Below are positions 27,244-35,484 of a stretch of DNA of 64,000 bases, piece by piece; the first letter of the stretch is position 1; each line of letters opens with the position of its first letter. Both the position numbers and the translations under genes were made by a program. Under the pieces are notes generated by a model, which was not told the origin of the DNA, searched no databases, and saw only the letters and a program-made list of their open reading frames with translations. The stretch comes from Pseudomonas sp. SST3 (GTDB lineage: Bacteria > Pseudomonadota > Gammaproteobacteria > Pseudomonadales > Pseudomonadaceae): positions 1 to 64,000 of the forward strand of contig NZ_QORI02000004.1 of assembly GCF_003325755.1 (NCBI RefSeq), in the 5' to 3' direction.

Positions 27244-27556
27244 AGTGATTGGGTACTTCATCCTCAAAGCCCAGTCGGCAGAACCAGCGATAGGCCAGGT
27301 TTAAGTGCACCTCTTCTCACGATCGCCGTTTGGAAAGGATGCCATAGCAGTAGCCGACGACCAGCATGCGCACCATCAATTCCGGGTCAATCGAGGTGCG
27401 CCCGATGGGGCTATAGAAATCCGCCAGGTAGGCACGCAGATCGCTGAGATCCAGGCACTGGTCGATGCTGCGTAAGAGGTGTTGGGGCGGAACGTGGTCT
27501 TCCAGATTGAACGAGTAGAACAGGCACTGCTGTCCTCCTGGTAACTGTCCCATCAT
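27244..27556 (-). pseudogene. IS1182-family transposase, N-terminal fragment with nonsense codon
   Basis: MMGQLPGGQQCLFYSFNLED starts at 27556, followed by HLLRSIDQCLDLSDLRAYLA and GRTSIDPELMVRMLVVGYCY, diagnostic for IS1182/IS5-like transposases. A TGA at 27317 replaces the usual cysteine codon. The frame goes on (EEVHLNLAYRWFCRLGFEDE) to about 27244, where the phosphatase fragment begins. The left-over terminal part with CTACTTTTTCAACAG lies near 27616-27630. Confidence 0.8.
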
Positions 27557-27705
27557 GCTGTTCGCCCCCGCGCTAGCTGACAGAGCAATTCTGCCAACAG
27601 CATGGGGGGAGCAGCTACTTTTTCAACAGAATCGGCCAATAGCGGTCATCAGGGCTGGCTTGAATCGGGGCCGAAGGATTACGCTCTCAGCCCCATAATT
27701 GCTGG

Positions 27706-28698
27706 TCAGACAGTTACCACGATCTTGCCGATCTGCTGATTGGCTTCAAGGAAACGATGGGCATCCTGGATGTCGCTAAGTGCGAATGTCTTTGCGATGA
27801 TCGGGCGCAACGTACCGGACTTCAACCCTTGCAGAATAAAAGCCTTTGCTCTCTCTAGGGCTTCAAGGTCGGCCACAATCTCTGCGTAGATATAGCCCTT
27901 CAAAGTCAGGCTTTTGCCCAGCACGGTAAACAGTGGGAATGGTGTCGGTTCAGAGCTAAGTGCGCCGTACTCCAGCAAAATTCCGCCCCGCGCCATGCTC
28001 TGCGTGAGAGGTTCAAAGGACGGCCCGCCTACAGGATCGAATACAACGCGAGCGCCTTGACCGGCAGTTATCGTCATAACACGCTCGACGATATCCTCTT
28101 CATCGCTGACGATGACATGCGCAGCGCCTGCATCAAGTAGGGCTTGCTTCTTCGCGTGAGTTCGAGTGATCGCAATCGATGTGGCGCCGACCATACGAGC
28201 CATTTGGAAGGCGGCCAAGCCAACACTGCTTGACGCGGCGGTAACGATGACAAAATCGCCCTGCCGTAGCTTCGCCTGTTCAATCAATGCCCCCCAGGCG
28301 GTGACGTACTGCATCCAAGACGCCGCAGCCTCTTCAAAGGACAAGTTCTCAGGGCTCTTTACCACCAGGTGGGCCGGTACATTGGCCAACTCGCCGTAGG
28401 TGCCCCAGCGAGCAATATCCAGAGGTGGGATCAGAGCGACCGAGTCACCAATCGTGATCTCGGTTACGTCGCTCCCAACTGCCGTTACGATGCCTGCGGC
28501 CTCGTAGCCTAAGCGGCTGGGGAACTCCGCTTCTTGTAGGTATGCGTGATTGCGGAACATCACTTCGGCTCGGTTCAAGCCAATGGCTTTAACACTAATT
28601 TGCACCTCGTTTGCTGCTGGTGCCGATACTTCCAGATCTTCCAGCTTCAGAACGCTGGCGTCACCGTATTCATGAATTCTGACAATGCGTGCCATCAT
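27706..28698 (-). CDS. zinc-type/quinone-oxidoreductase-like alcohol dehydrogenase (MDR family)
   Basis: The 330-residue product is an MDR protein without structural-zinc cysteines, as in quinone oxidoreductases: ISVKAIGLNRAEVMFRNHAY, RLGYEAAGIVTAVGSDVTEI, SWMQYVTAWGALIEQAKLRQ, and the NADPH fold VTAASSSVGLAAFQMARMVG. It should reduce quinones or enones with NADPH. I take ATG 28698 (MMARIVRIHEYG) since longer versions lack a ribosome binding site. It is divergent from a LysR gene at 28836. Confidence 0.87.
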   Translation of the reverse strand: MMARIVRIHEYGDASVLKLEDLEVSAPAANEVQISVKAIGLNRAEVMFRNHAYLQEAEFPSRLGYEAAGIVTAVGSDVTEITIGDSVALIPPLDIARWGTYGELANVPAHLVVKSPENLSFEEAAASWMQYVTAWGALIEQAKLRQGDFVIVTAASSSVGLAAFQMARMVGATSIAITRTHAKKQALLDAGAAHVIVSDEEDIVERVMTITAGQGARVVFDPVGGPSFEPLTQSMARGGILLEYGALSSEPTPFPLFTVLGKSLTLKGYIYAEIVADLEALERAKAFILQGLKSGTLRPIIAKTFALSDIQDAHRFLEANQQIGKIVVTV

Positions 28699-28835
28699 AG
28701 ATATCTCGTTTATCAATGGGCCTCGACGTACATCCGGAAGGTATCCGGGCACTCGAAAGGTGACGAAAATTTAGTCATTGGTTGGCGCTAGATAAAGGCC
28801 TACGATGGCGCATTACTAGAAACAGAGTGTTTATA

Positions 28836-29732
28836 ATGGATCGCCTGACCCAGATGGCCACGTTCGTCAAAACAGTTGAGCTGGGTTCATTCAGCGCCGC
28901 TGCGGACGACCTGAATCTCTCCCCTCAATTGGTAGGGAAACAGGTGAAAATGCTCGAACAACATCTGGGTGTTTCCCTGCTGCACCGGACTACGCGCAGG
29001 CAAAGCCTCACCGACTTCGGCAGGGCGTTCTACCCGCGAGCAAAACTGATCCTTGCAGACATGCAGTCTGCCGAGAACCTGGCAGCCCTCACTCGGGGCA
29101 CACCAAGCGGCCGCCTTCGCATCAACGCGCCGGTCACGTTCGGAATTCGCACGCTTTCGCCACGCCTGCTGGAATACATGGTTCGGTATCCTCAGGTGTC
29201 TGTTGACCTAACGTTATCGAACGAACTGGTCGATATCGTTGATGATGGTTACGACGTGGTATTTCGCATCGGCGAGCTGGTGAGCAGTGGGTTGAAGGCA
29301 GTGCCACTGGAGCCCTATCAGATGGTTTTATGCGCTGCGCCGTCCTATCTTGCACGTCGCCCTCCCATCATCAATCCGTGGGATCTACAGCAGCAGGAGT
29401 GTCTGGGGTTTACCTATTCTGATGGCCGCTCACACTGGAGCTTCGACAGCCCGGAGGGGCGTATAGATGTTCCTATTACAAGCAAATTAACGATCAATCA
29501 AGGTGATCCACTGCTGGCAGCGGCTGTAGCTGGTCTAGGTGTGGTTCTACAGCCGATAGAGTTGGTTAGCGATGCACTGCGCGATGGGACACTGGTGCGT
29601 CTGTTGCCGCAGTACCCCGTGCCGAATACCGCAATGCACATCCTCTATACCCCTGACCGAAGAATGACTCCAAAGCTGCGCAGCTTCTTGGAGTTTGCGC
29701 GTGAGGCTTTTGGGCAGCGAGGCCCTCTCTAA
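28836..29732 (+). CDS. LysR-family transcriptional regulator
   Basis: The 298-residue regulator starts MDRLTQMATFVKTVELGSFS with helix-turn-helix LNLSPQLVGKQVKMLEQHLG. The effector domain begins after GRLRINAPVTFGIRTLSP. This belongs to the CrgA-like LysR subgroup, often divergent from a quinone or aldehyde reductase it controls; that is exactly the layout here (137 bp from the MDR gene). ATG 28836 is chosen over the upstream in-frame start because the domain starts there. Confidence 0.9.
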   Translation: MDRLTQMATFVKTVELGSFSAAADDLNLSPQLVGKQVKMLEQHLGVSLLHRTTRRQSLTDFGRAFYPRAKLILADMQSAENLAALTRGTPSGRLRINAPVTFGIRTLSPRLLEYMVRYPQVSVDLTLSNELVDIVDDGYDVVFRIGELVSSGLKAVPLEPYQMVLCAAPSYLARRPPIINPWDLQQQECLGFTYSDGRSHWSFDSPEGRIDVPITSKLTINQGDPLLAAAVAGLGVVLQPIELVSDALRDGTLVRLLPQYPVPNTAMHILYTPDRRMTPKLRSFLEFAREAFGQRGPL

Positions 29733-29740
29733 CGCACGAA

Positions 29741-30007
29741 AATCAATGTCTGCGCTATCCGGTATTCGTAAAGGACGACGATTACCGTGGCTCACCGGAT
29801 ATGACCAAGCACCCCTTGCTGAGGAAGTACCTGCTGGAGCACTTCGCGGCGGAAGTCGAAGAACTGAAGGATGCCGTGTTCGTTGGCCTGGGGCCGCAGG
29901 TCCATAAGGTGCTGGACCGCCTGATCCAGGAGCGGGTGAATCGCCCCATCCATTTTCGCACCTCGCGATTGAAACCTGGAATCACACCAGGCAATCCTGC
30001 TCCATGA
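29741..30007 (+). pseudogene. C-terminal-region fragment of an unidentified protein
   Basis: The open frame reads RYPVFVKDDDYRGSPDMTKH, LLRKYLLEHFAAEVEELKDA and VFVGLGPQVHKVLDRLIQER, looking like a real conserved protein core. It lacks any N-terminus and ends in an unrelated tail. The pattern resembles a uracil-DNA-glycosylase-like fold, but I cannot confirm it. It lies between the LysR gene and the att site, where truncated pieces are expected. Confidence 0.5.
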
Positions 30008-30227
30008 ACCTCAAACCGCAGTCAAAATAAGACCGTAAATTGAGTTGAGGTGATTATGATCGGGTGCCAACGGGAACACCTTAGAAACCCAAGACGCCTC
30101 CCTAGATCATTGGTAACTTCAAACTCAGGAGCGTTTGGCTTCAACGCAGCCTAAACCCAACCGACTGCGGGCAGCTCTACTCGCCAACGCACGCAAAGCC
30201 ACTCTCACAGATAGGTGACTGCGATGC

Positions 30228-30255
30228 TTGACAAGGCTCGAAAGGTTCATATACT
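30228..30255 (+). promoter_or_regulatory. strong sigma-70 promoter pointing to the ssrA remnant
   Basis: TTGACA (30228-30233), a 16-bp spacer and TATACT (30250-30255), followed by a GC-rich CGCGC discriminator typical of stable-RNA promoters. GCTCAC-T-GTGAGC at 30259-30271 is a small inverted repeat at the expected start. No ORF follows; the next elements are a stem-loop, the tmRNA 3' end and its terminator. Confidence 0.6.
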
Positions 30256-30279
30256 CGCGCTCACTGTGAGCAATCCAAC

Positions 30280-30319
30280 AAATCAAGGTTTCTTGCATAA
30301 TGCGCTGAAGCCTTGATTT
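30280..30319 (+). repeat. stem-loop upstream of the ssrA remnant
   Basis: AAATCAAGGTTT (30280-30291) and AAGCCTTGATTT (30308-30319) pair over 12 positions, with one G-U, around a 16-base loop. It lies inside the transcript predicted from the promoter at 30228. Confidence 0.55.
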
Positions 30320-30338
30320 GGCCGGGATATTGAAGTTT

Positions 30339-30365
30339 GGGATTCAAATCCCCCCGGCTCCACCA
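30339..30365 (+). ncRNA. ssrA: 3' end of tmRNA (ssrA), attachment-site remnant
   Basis: GGGATTCAAATCCCCCCGGC followed by TCCACCA equals the conserved 3' end of Pseudomonas tmRNA (T-loop, acceptor strand and encoded CCA), with one mismatch in the T-stem (A for G). The remaining 320 or so bases of ssrA do not precede it. Integrative elements commonly insert here and regenerate the gene at the other end, so this is the island's attachment junction. Confidence 0.8.
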
Positions 30366-30378
30366 AATACACATCTAA

Positions 30379-30404
30379 GGGCGTCCACGGACGTCCTTTT
30401 TTTT
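30379..30404 (+). terminator. ssrA terminator
   Basis: GGGCGTC (30379-30385) and GACGTCC (30390-30396) pair with one G-U around loop CACG and are followed by eight T residues. It lies 13 bases after the tmRNA CCA end, as expected for the native terminator. Confidence 0.85.
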
Positions 30405-30448
30405 GTCTGAAATTCAGTAAACACGGGGCTTTCAGCGCTACCGGCATC

Positions 30449-30472
30449 CATGGATGTCCGTCGACATCCATG
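30449..30472. repeat. perfect 10-bp hairpin at the core-side break
   Basis: CATGGATGTC and GACATCCATG flank the loop CGTC. It sits exactly where the truncated chemotaxis-like reading frame loses homology, between that gene and the ssrA terminator. It may be a bidirectional terminator or a rearrangement scar. Confidence 0.5.
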
Positions 30473-31218
30473 TGCTCGTGTATTCCTGGTGGTACTGGCG
30501 ATGCTGTCGATTTCGGCCAGCAGGTGCGCGCGGTACTGCTGGGTCTGCAGCAAGGCGTCGGTGATCTTGTGCAGGCCAAGCTCGGCCCGCTGAATGGTTT
30601 CGATGGCGCGGCCGCTCTGCTCCTGGCCATTTTGCGGAGCGTCGGTCATCAGGCGCTGGCTCAGCTCGGCGAAGCCGGACGACAGGCCATTGATAGCGCT
30701 GCCGACCTGCCCACGGGCCAGATCCAGGTGCTGCCCCCACATGGGCAGAACACCCGAGACAAGCGACTGCAAACGCTCGCGTAATTGCAGACAAACGCGC
30801 TTCGCGCGCCTGTCGTTGCAAGGCTCATCGTGGCACTCGCGGCTTTGTGGCAAGGCCGCATTGACGCGATCCAGCAGCTGCTGGCCGTGTAACGGCTTTT
30901 CGACGTAATCGAACGCACCGCGACGCATCGCCTCGACGGCAGTCGCCACGTCAGCGTGACCGGTAATGAAGATGATCGGGGTGTCGATACCCCGCGCGAG
31001 CAGTTCGGCTTGAAGCTGCAGCCCTCCCATCACAGGCATGCGCAGATCCGACAGGATGCACCCGCAAGCCAAAGAAACATTCGTATCGAGAAACGCCCTT
31101 GAAGACGCGAAGCAGTACACGTTCAGACCAATGGACCGAAGCAGCGCCGCATGCACTTCGAGGATGTGGGATCATCGTCGATTAGAAAAACGCTGGCCTG
31201 CTTCGAAGGAGTGTTCAT
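30473..31218 (-). pseudogene. FixJ-type receiver domain joined to a truncated chemotaxis-receptor-like segment
   Basis: MNTPSKQASVFLIDDDP begins at 31218. After a missing C near 31180 the receiver continues HAALLRSIGLNVYCFASSRA with the phospho-acceptor in CILSDLRMPVMGG, Thr in IIFITGHAD and Lys in YVEKPLHG. Instead of a LuxR-type HTH the frame then reads LQSLVSGVLPMWGQHLDLAR and a coiled coil, as in N-termini of cytoplasmic methyl-accepting proteins, and it breaks at 30473 before the signalling domain. Deletion next to the island junction is the likely cause. Confidence 0.65.
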
Positions 31219-31439
31219 AAAACTCCAAAGATTTGTAAAGACGCCAGCCAGTCATTCTAAGCATCCCCGGCGTGCTGCCAAATCCGCAGCGTCACAGTTC
31301 CGACCGCTCCCTATCCAAAGCAAACATCTCCAGGCACACCGACATGACCTGGCATGCCATGCCGACATGCGGCACGCACCAATCACGGCGAATCACCTCA
31401 AATGAAAAGGGCCATTCACAGCTCAATCGGAGGTGATCC

Positions 31440-31679
31440 ATGAGTATCGATCCGCTCGACCGACCGCATAATCAGCAGCCCGTCCCGGGGCAAGACCAGA
31501 ATCCCAGCCATAGCCCCGCGCCCGATTTCGTCACGGATAACCCAGACGTGCAGAAACGACCGGACAACGATAACCGACCCTCCGGTAGACCTGCTCCCGG
31601 ACCAGGCGTACGGCCAACCGATCCTATACGGCGCGTCAACGATCCCAACGAACCTGGGTCGGGAAATCCGCTGCCCTGA
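31440..31679 (+). CDS. small proline/asparagine-rich hypothetical protein
   Basis: The 79-residue product is highly polar and low in hydrophobic residues (PGQDQNPSHSP, RPDNDNRPSGRP), so it is probably disordered. The ribosome binding site GGAGGTGATCC is close to a full match to the 16S 3' end, which supports real translation. No signal peptide. It ends 2 bp before the convergent GFA gene stop. Function unknown. Confidence 0.65.
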   Translation: MSIDPLDRPHNQQPVPGQDQNPSHSPAPDFVTDNPDVQKRPDNDNRPSGRPAPGPGVRPTDPIRRVNDPNEPGSGNPLP

Positions 31680-31681
31680 AT

Positions 31682-32089
31682 TTATTCCTCAGAGCGCCCC
31701 GTGCCGTCACGGTCACGGTCGTAGCGCCTCGTGAGCGGAAACGGTGGCAGCCAGGATTCACGCCGGACGACCCAGCTTTCGTAGCTTGGTATCAGCTGGT
31801 CAGGCGCATCCAGGGAGCCCAGGTGCACCTCGATTTCATCGCCAGTACGTGCGAACACGGACGAACCACAGCGAGGGCAGAAGAAGCGTCCGGCGTAGTC
31901 GCGTGTTTCACCGCTGATCGTCACCGCGTCTTGGGAGAACACCGCCGCCGCGTAAAACAGGGCTCCATGATGCTTGCGGCAGTCGAGACAATGGCAAAGG
32001 CCGACGCGATATGGACGGCCTGTCGCCACGATTTGAACGTTGCCGCAAAGGCAACCACCGGTGAATCGCTCCACGCTGCTTCTCCTCAC
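31682..32089 (-). CDS. GFA-family (Gfa-like) zinc protein
   Basis: The 135-residue protein has the glutathione-dependent formaldehyde-activating enzyme fold. Zinc-ligand motifs are GGCLCGNVQI, LCHCLDCRKHHG and FFCPRCGSSVF. Most members have no proven formaldehyde role, so I keep only the family name. It stands alone, convergent with the small disordered protein and upstream of the tsd genes. Confidence 0.88.
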   Translation of the reverse strand: MRRSSVERFTGGCLCGNVQIVATGRPYRVGLCHCLDCRKHHGALFYAAAVFSQDAVTISGETRDYAGRFFCPRCGSSVFARTGDEIEVHLGSLDAPDQLIPSYESWVVRRESWLPPFPLTRRYDRDRDGTGRSEE

Positions 32090-32277
32090 AAACGACTATG
32101 CCGGTAGCTGTGATGGCCACCGATGCCTTCAAAGACCTGGGCAGCATTTAAAACGCTGCCCCGACCACCCCTGGCCTAACCAGACCTGCATTGCAAAAAG
32201 CACATCAGCCGAAAAGTACCAGGCCGCGGCCGACAGCGATTCGACCCGCCGCAACGGCACTGGCTTTTCAGCTCGTG

Positions 32278-33195
32278 CTAGATGCCCTTGCCCAGCATCT
32301 GACCATTCACGATCTCGCCGTATAGGTTGACACCATCGTTTGCGTGGTATTTGTCACGCGTCTTTTCAACCGAGCCACCGATCAGACGTGGATCCTGCGG
32401 GCGCTCGTGGCTGTTCATGAACGCCGCGACATGCCAGGCGTCTTCGTCGGACAGGGAGCCGCCCTTGCCCAGTGGCATGTTCTCCTTGATGAACGCGGCG
32501 GCGGTATTGATACGGTGCATGCCGGCGCCCCAGTTGAACGAGTCCGCCCCCCACAGGGGTGGGAACACATAATTATTGCCGGACTTCTGCCCTTCACCAT
32601 TCTCACCATGACATATCGCGCATTGAGCAGCGTAGACCTGCTTTCCCTTTGCAAGGTCATAGCCACCCTCGGGCTCCGGCACCTCGGGATAAGCGCGGCC
32701 TGGCAACTCCTGACCCGTCGGCGCACCGGTCGCGAGCCAGTACGAATACGCCGAGAGCGCGGCGATCACCGGGCCATCGGCCTCCGGCGCCTTGCCGTTC
32801 ATGCTGAATTGAAAGCAGCCCTGCAAACGCTCAGCGTAGCTGTTCACCTTGTCGTTCTTCTTCCGGTACGCCGGATACATGGTGTAGGCAGCCCAGAGCG
32901 GTGCAGAGTTGGCTTTACGGCCCTGCTCAAGGTGGCAGTTAGCACAGGCGAGTCCGTTGCCTACGTAGTCAGGCGCCCAGTTTTTGGTGTCGACAAATAT
33001 GGCGCGCCCTTCCTGCACCAGCTTTCCAAACGCATTGTCCGGCAGCTCGCTTTCCTGTGGAGGTTGGAAATACCGATCGCTGGCGGGGTCGCCCGCGCCG
33101 GTGAGAATCTGCGACTGATCCTCCATCGCGATGTCATCCGCATGCGCGGGGATGGCGAGTGCCATCAACAGCAAGGCGCTTCTGTGAACGTTCAT
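32278..33195 (-). CDS. tsdA: thiosulfate dehydrogenase (diheme cytochrome c)
   Basis: The 305-residue periplasmic enzyme oxidises thiosulfate to tetrathionate (or reduces tetrathionate). A signal peptide precedes the AHA cleavage region near residue 19. Heme sites are CANCH at 84-88 and CAICH at 192-196. The segment ERLQGCFQFSMNGK carries Cys127, matching the unusual cysteine heme ligand of TsdA. It overlaps tsdB by 4 bp, and TsdB is the expected electron acceptor. The TsdBA pair is known from P. stutzeri. Confidence 0.9.
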   Translation of the reverse strand: MNVHRSALLLMALAIPAHADDIAMEDQSQILTGAGDPASDRYFQPPQESELPDNAFGKLVQEGRAIFVDTKNWAPDYVGNGLACANCHLEQGRKANSAPLWAAYTMYPAYRKKNDKVNSYAERLQGCFQFSMNGKAPEADGPVIAALSAYSYWLATGAPTGQELPGRAYPEVPEPEGGYDLAKGKQVYAAQCAICHGENGEGQKSGNNYVFPPLWGADSFNWGAGMHRINTAAAFIKENMPLGKGGSLSDEDAWHVAAFMNSHERPQDPRLIGGSVEKTRDKYHANDGVNLYGEIVNGQMLGKGI

Positions 33196-33839
33196 CGTCC
33201 TGCCCCTGTTTCGGTCAGGCCGGCGAAGTACGCCGAGACGGCCTTTACCTCGTCCTCGGTAAGGTTGCGGGCGATGTGCCCCATCAGGTCGTTAGGGTCA
33301 TTCTTGCGGGTGCCCTGACGCCAAGCGTTCAGCTGCGAGGAGAGATACTGAGCCGATTGTCCTGCAAGCGGAGGGAAGGATTCACCGACCCCCACTCCAC
33401 TCGGCCCATGGCAGGCGACGCATTCTGGGATGTTGCGCTCCCATGCACCGCGCAGCGCGAGCGTTTCTCCGGGGCCGTCCACCACATCGTCGCGTCCGAC
33501 GGGCCGGACATCGGGTCGCGGCTTGTTCGCGAGCATGGTCGTGACTGCTTTCGTTTCCTCGGGACTCAAGGCAGCGGCGATGGGCTGCATGATCGGGTTG
33601 GCGCGATCGCCGGAGGCAACATCAGCCAGCTGCTTCTGCATGTACTCGGCGGACAGTCCGGCAAGCCGTGGAAATCCGGCGGCTGCCATTCCTTCGCCTT
33701 CGGCACCATGACAGGTAACGCAAGCCATCGCGGCAGGCTTGGCCCCGCCTTTGGTATACACGGCTACAGGGTCGGCGGCCTGTGCAGTTGTTATTGATGC
33801 CGCAAGGATGCCGGCGAGGGGCCAGCTAGAGACGTTCAT
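33192..33839 (-). CDS. tsdB: diheme cytochrome c4-like electron acceptor of TsdA
   Basis: The 215-residue product has a signal peptide ending in AQA and two cytochrome c4-type domains, with CVTCH near residue 40 and CVACH near 143, each with a later GFPRLAGLSAEYM/SFPPLAGQSAQYL repeat and methionine ligands. The internal duplication is evident. It precedes and overlaps tsdA, forming the tsdBA operon that passes thiosulfate electrons towards the respiratory chain. Confidence 0.9.
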   Translation of the reverse strand: MNVSSWPLAGILAASITTAQAADPVAVYTKGGAKPAAMACVTCHGAEGEGMAAAGFPRLAGLSAEYMQKQLADVASGDRANPIMQPIAAALSPEETKAVTTMLANKPRPDVRPVGRDDVVDGPGETLALRGAWERNIPECVACHGPSGVGVGESFPPLAGQSAQYLSSQLNAWRQGTRKNDPNDLMGHIARNLTEDEVKAVSAYFAGLTETGAGR

Positions 33840-33893
33840 ACAAGCCTCACTATTGTTATCGGGTTTTAGCGGTAAACCGTTGTTGGGTACCCA

Positions 33894-34673
33894 TCACTGA
33901 TCCGTCGATAACGGCCCCATGATCGCCTTAAGCGAATCAGGCCGGGGAGCGCCCTGCTGTTGCTGCAAACGGCCCTCATCGTCCAGGTAGTAAATCGCGG
34001 GTGTCGCCGAGGCGCCCATCTCACCCATCAGCATCAGGTTGGCTTCAAGCTCTTCTAGTACCTTGGGTGAAATAGTCTCGATCGGCTCAAGCTTGCTCGC
34101 CTTGCCTGCCGCTTCATGGGCGTTCAACGCTGCCTCGGGGTCCTCCGCGGCCAGCAGCGCCGCAGACTTACCGGCACTGTCCGGACGCAGCATGCCGACC
34201 ATCACATGGCGAAGCTGAACGTCTCCGGCTTCGACCCAGGGCCGTGCCTGTTTCCAGAAGACATTGCAGAACGGGCAGTTCGGATCGGAGAACACATAGA
34301 CGATCCGACGCGCGTCGGCTGAGCCATCGGTGATCAAGGTGCTACCTTCGAGCCGCTGCCACATTTCCTTGCCCAAAGGTTCGTAGACCAGCTTTTCAAG
34401 CGGCGCTTGTGTCAGGTCTTCGCCGCTTGCATCGAGCAGTGTGCCGATCAGGACGTGCTCTCCGTCGGGCGTCAGGTACAGCCCGATGCCCTGCCCGTTG
34501 TAGCGTGCGGCATAGCCCGTCAGACCACCTGGCGCCTCGAAGCTGCCGACGACTTCGGCACCTCGGGATTCAACAGCCTGAATTGCCGGAGGTAGAGCGT
34601 CGGCCAGCGCGATGGGCACCGACATCACGGCGATAGCAGAAAACAGCAGGGACGCTGATCGCAGATTATTCAT
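33894..34673 (-). CDS. dsbG: thiol:disulfide interchange protein DsbG
   Basis: The 259-residue periplasmic DsbC/DsbG-type protein has a signal peptide (SASLLFSAIAVMSVPIALA), an N-terminal dimerisation domain and a thioredoxin-like domain with active site DPNCPFCNVFW and the cis-proline in SATPAIYYLD. The start at 34673 overlaps the preceding gene by 8 bp; the longer in-frame version runs inside that gene. DsbG protects single cysteines and isomerises disulfides, and would be kept reduced by DsbD in the same operon. Confidence 0.9.
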   Translation of the reverse strand: MNNLRSASLLFSAIAVMSVPIALADALPPAIQAVESRGAEVVGSFEAPGGLTGYAARYNGQGIGLYLTPDGEHVLIGTLLDASGEDLTQAPLEKLVYEPLGKEMWQRLEGSTLITDGSADARRIVYVFSDPNCPFCNVFWKQARPWVEAGDVQLRHVMVGMLRPDSAGKSAALLAAEDPEAALNAHEAAGKASKLEPIETISPKVLEELEANLMLMGEMGASATPAIYYLDDEGRLQQQQGAPRPDSLKAIMGPLSTDQ

Positions 34674-35484
34674 GCTGGGCATTCCTCTCCAGTTGTTCGA
34701 GAGCCCGTGCCAGGCTGGCGCGGGACAGTTCACCCAGGTGACTGCCAACCTGGCGCCCCCCGGCGTCGTAGAAAAGCGTTGTCGGCAATGCCGTGGATCC
34801 GACGTGCTGGCCAAGCCTGCCGCCGGTGTCGAGCAGCACGTTTTCCAGGCCAAGCCCTTCGGCATTGAGAAAGTCGGTGATGACCCGCTCACCCTCGCCC
34901 TGGTTGACGAAAAGAAAGGTCACGTCCGGTTCATTGCGCTGCGCTTCGGCCAGTACGGGCATCTCCCGGCGGCATGGCGGACACCAGGTGGCCCACAGGT
35001 TGACGACCAGGGGCTTGCCGGCGAAATCGTGCAGCGCAACAGGCCTGCCCTGGTGGTCTCGCAAGCCCATTTCGGGCAGTCGCGTGCCCTGCTCGAATGC
35101 ATGAAGCGCAGAGGTTCCGAAGCCCCAGCTCAACACACCCACTGCCAGCGCAGTGCCAAGCGGCTTGCGCAACCCACCGTCACGCCAGGCGAGCCAGGCG
35201 CCGAGCAGCAGGGCCACCAGCACGCCCGGCCAGGCGATGAAGCCACCGTCGCGGATATCAATCACACGCCAGGGCTCGTCATGGAAATGCTCGAGATACA
35301 TCAACACGAACGCCAGGCGGGCAACCAGCAACGCCGCTAGCAGCAACCTGAACAACTGCTGCTCGGGATTGCGGTCGCTACGTCGCCCAACCCACCAGCC
35401 CGTCAGCATCGCCAGAAACAGACTCACAAGAAGCAATACATGCGGTACGGCCAGCGACAGCGGCCCCAGGTTGATCGTCAGCAT
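34666..35484 (-). CDS. membrane-anchored TlpA-family thioredoxin
   Basis: The 272-residue product has about four N-terminal membrane segments (VLLLVSLFLAMLTGWWVG, LLLAALLVARLAFVLMYL, GVLVALLLGAWLAW and one more), resembling the start of prolipoprotein diacylglyceryl transferases, then a periplasmic TlpA domain with WATWCPPCRREMPVLAE. ATG 35484 overlaps the dsbD stop as TGATG, so the two are coupled. It probably relays electrons from DsbD. In P. aeruginosa the equivalent gene sits in the same place between dsbD2 and dsbG. Confidence 0.88.
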   Translation of the reverse strand: MLTINLGPLSLAVPHVLLLVSLFLAMLTGWWVGRRSDRNPEQQLFRLLLAALLVARLAFVLMYLEHFHDEPWRVIDIRDGGFIAWPGVLVALLLGAWLAWRDGGLRKPLGTALAVGVLSWGFGTSALHAFEQGTRLPEMGLRDHQGRPVALHDFAGKPLVVNLWATWCPPCRREMPVLAEAQRNEPDVTFLFVNQGEGERVITDFLNAEGLGLENVLLDTGGRLGQHVGSTALPTTLFYDAGGRQVGSHLGELSRASLARALEQLERNAQHE

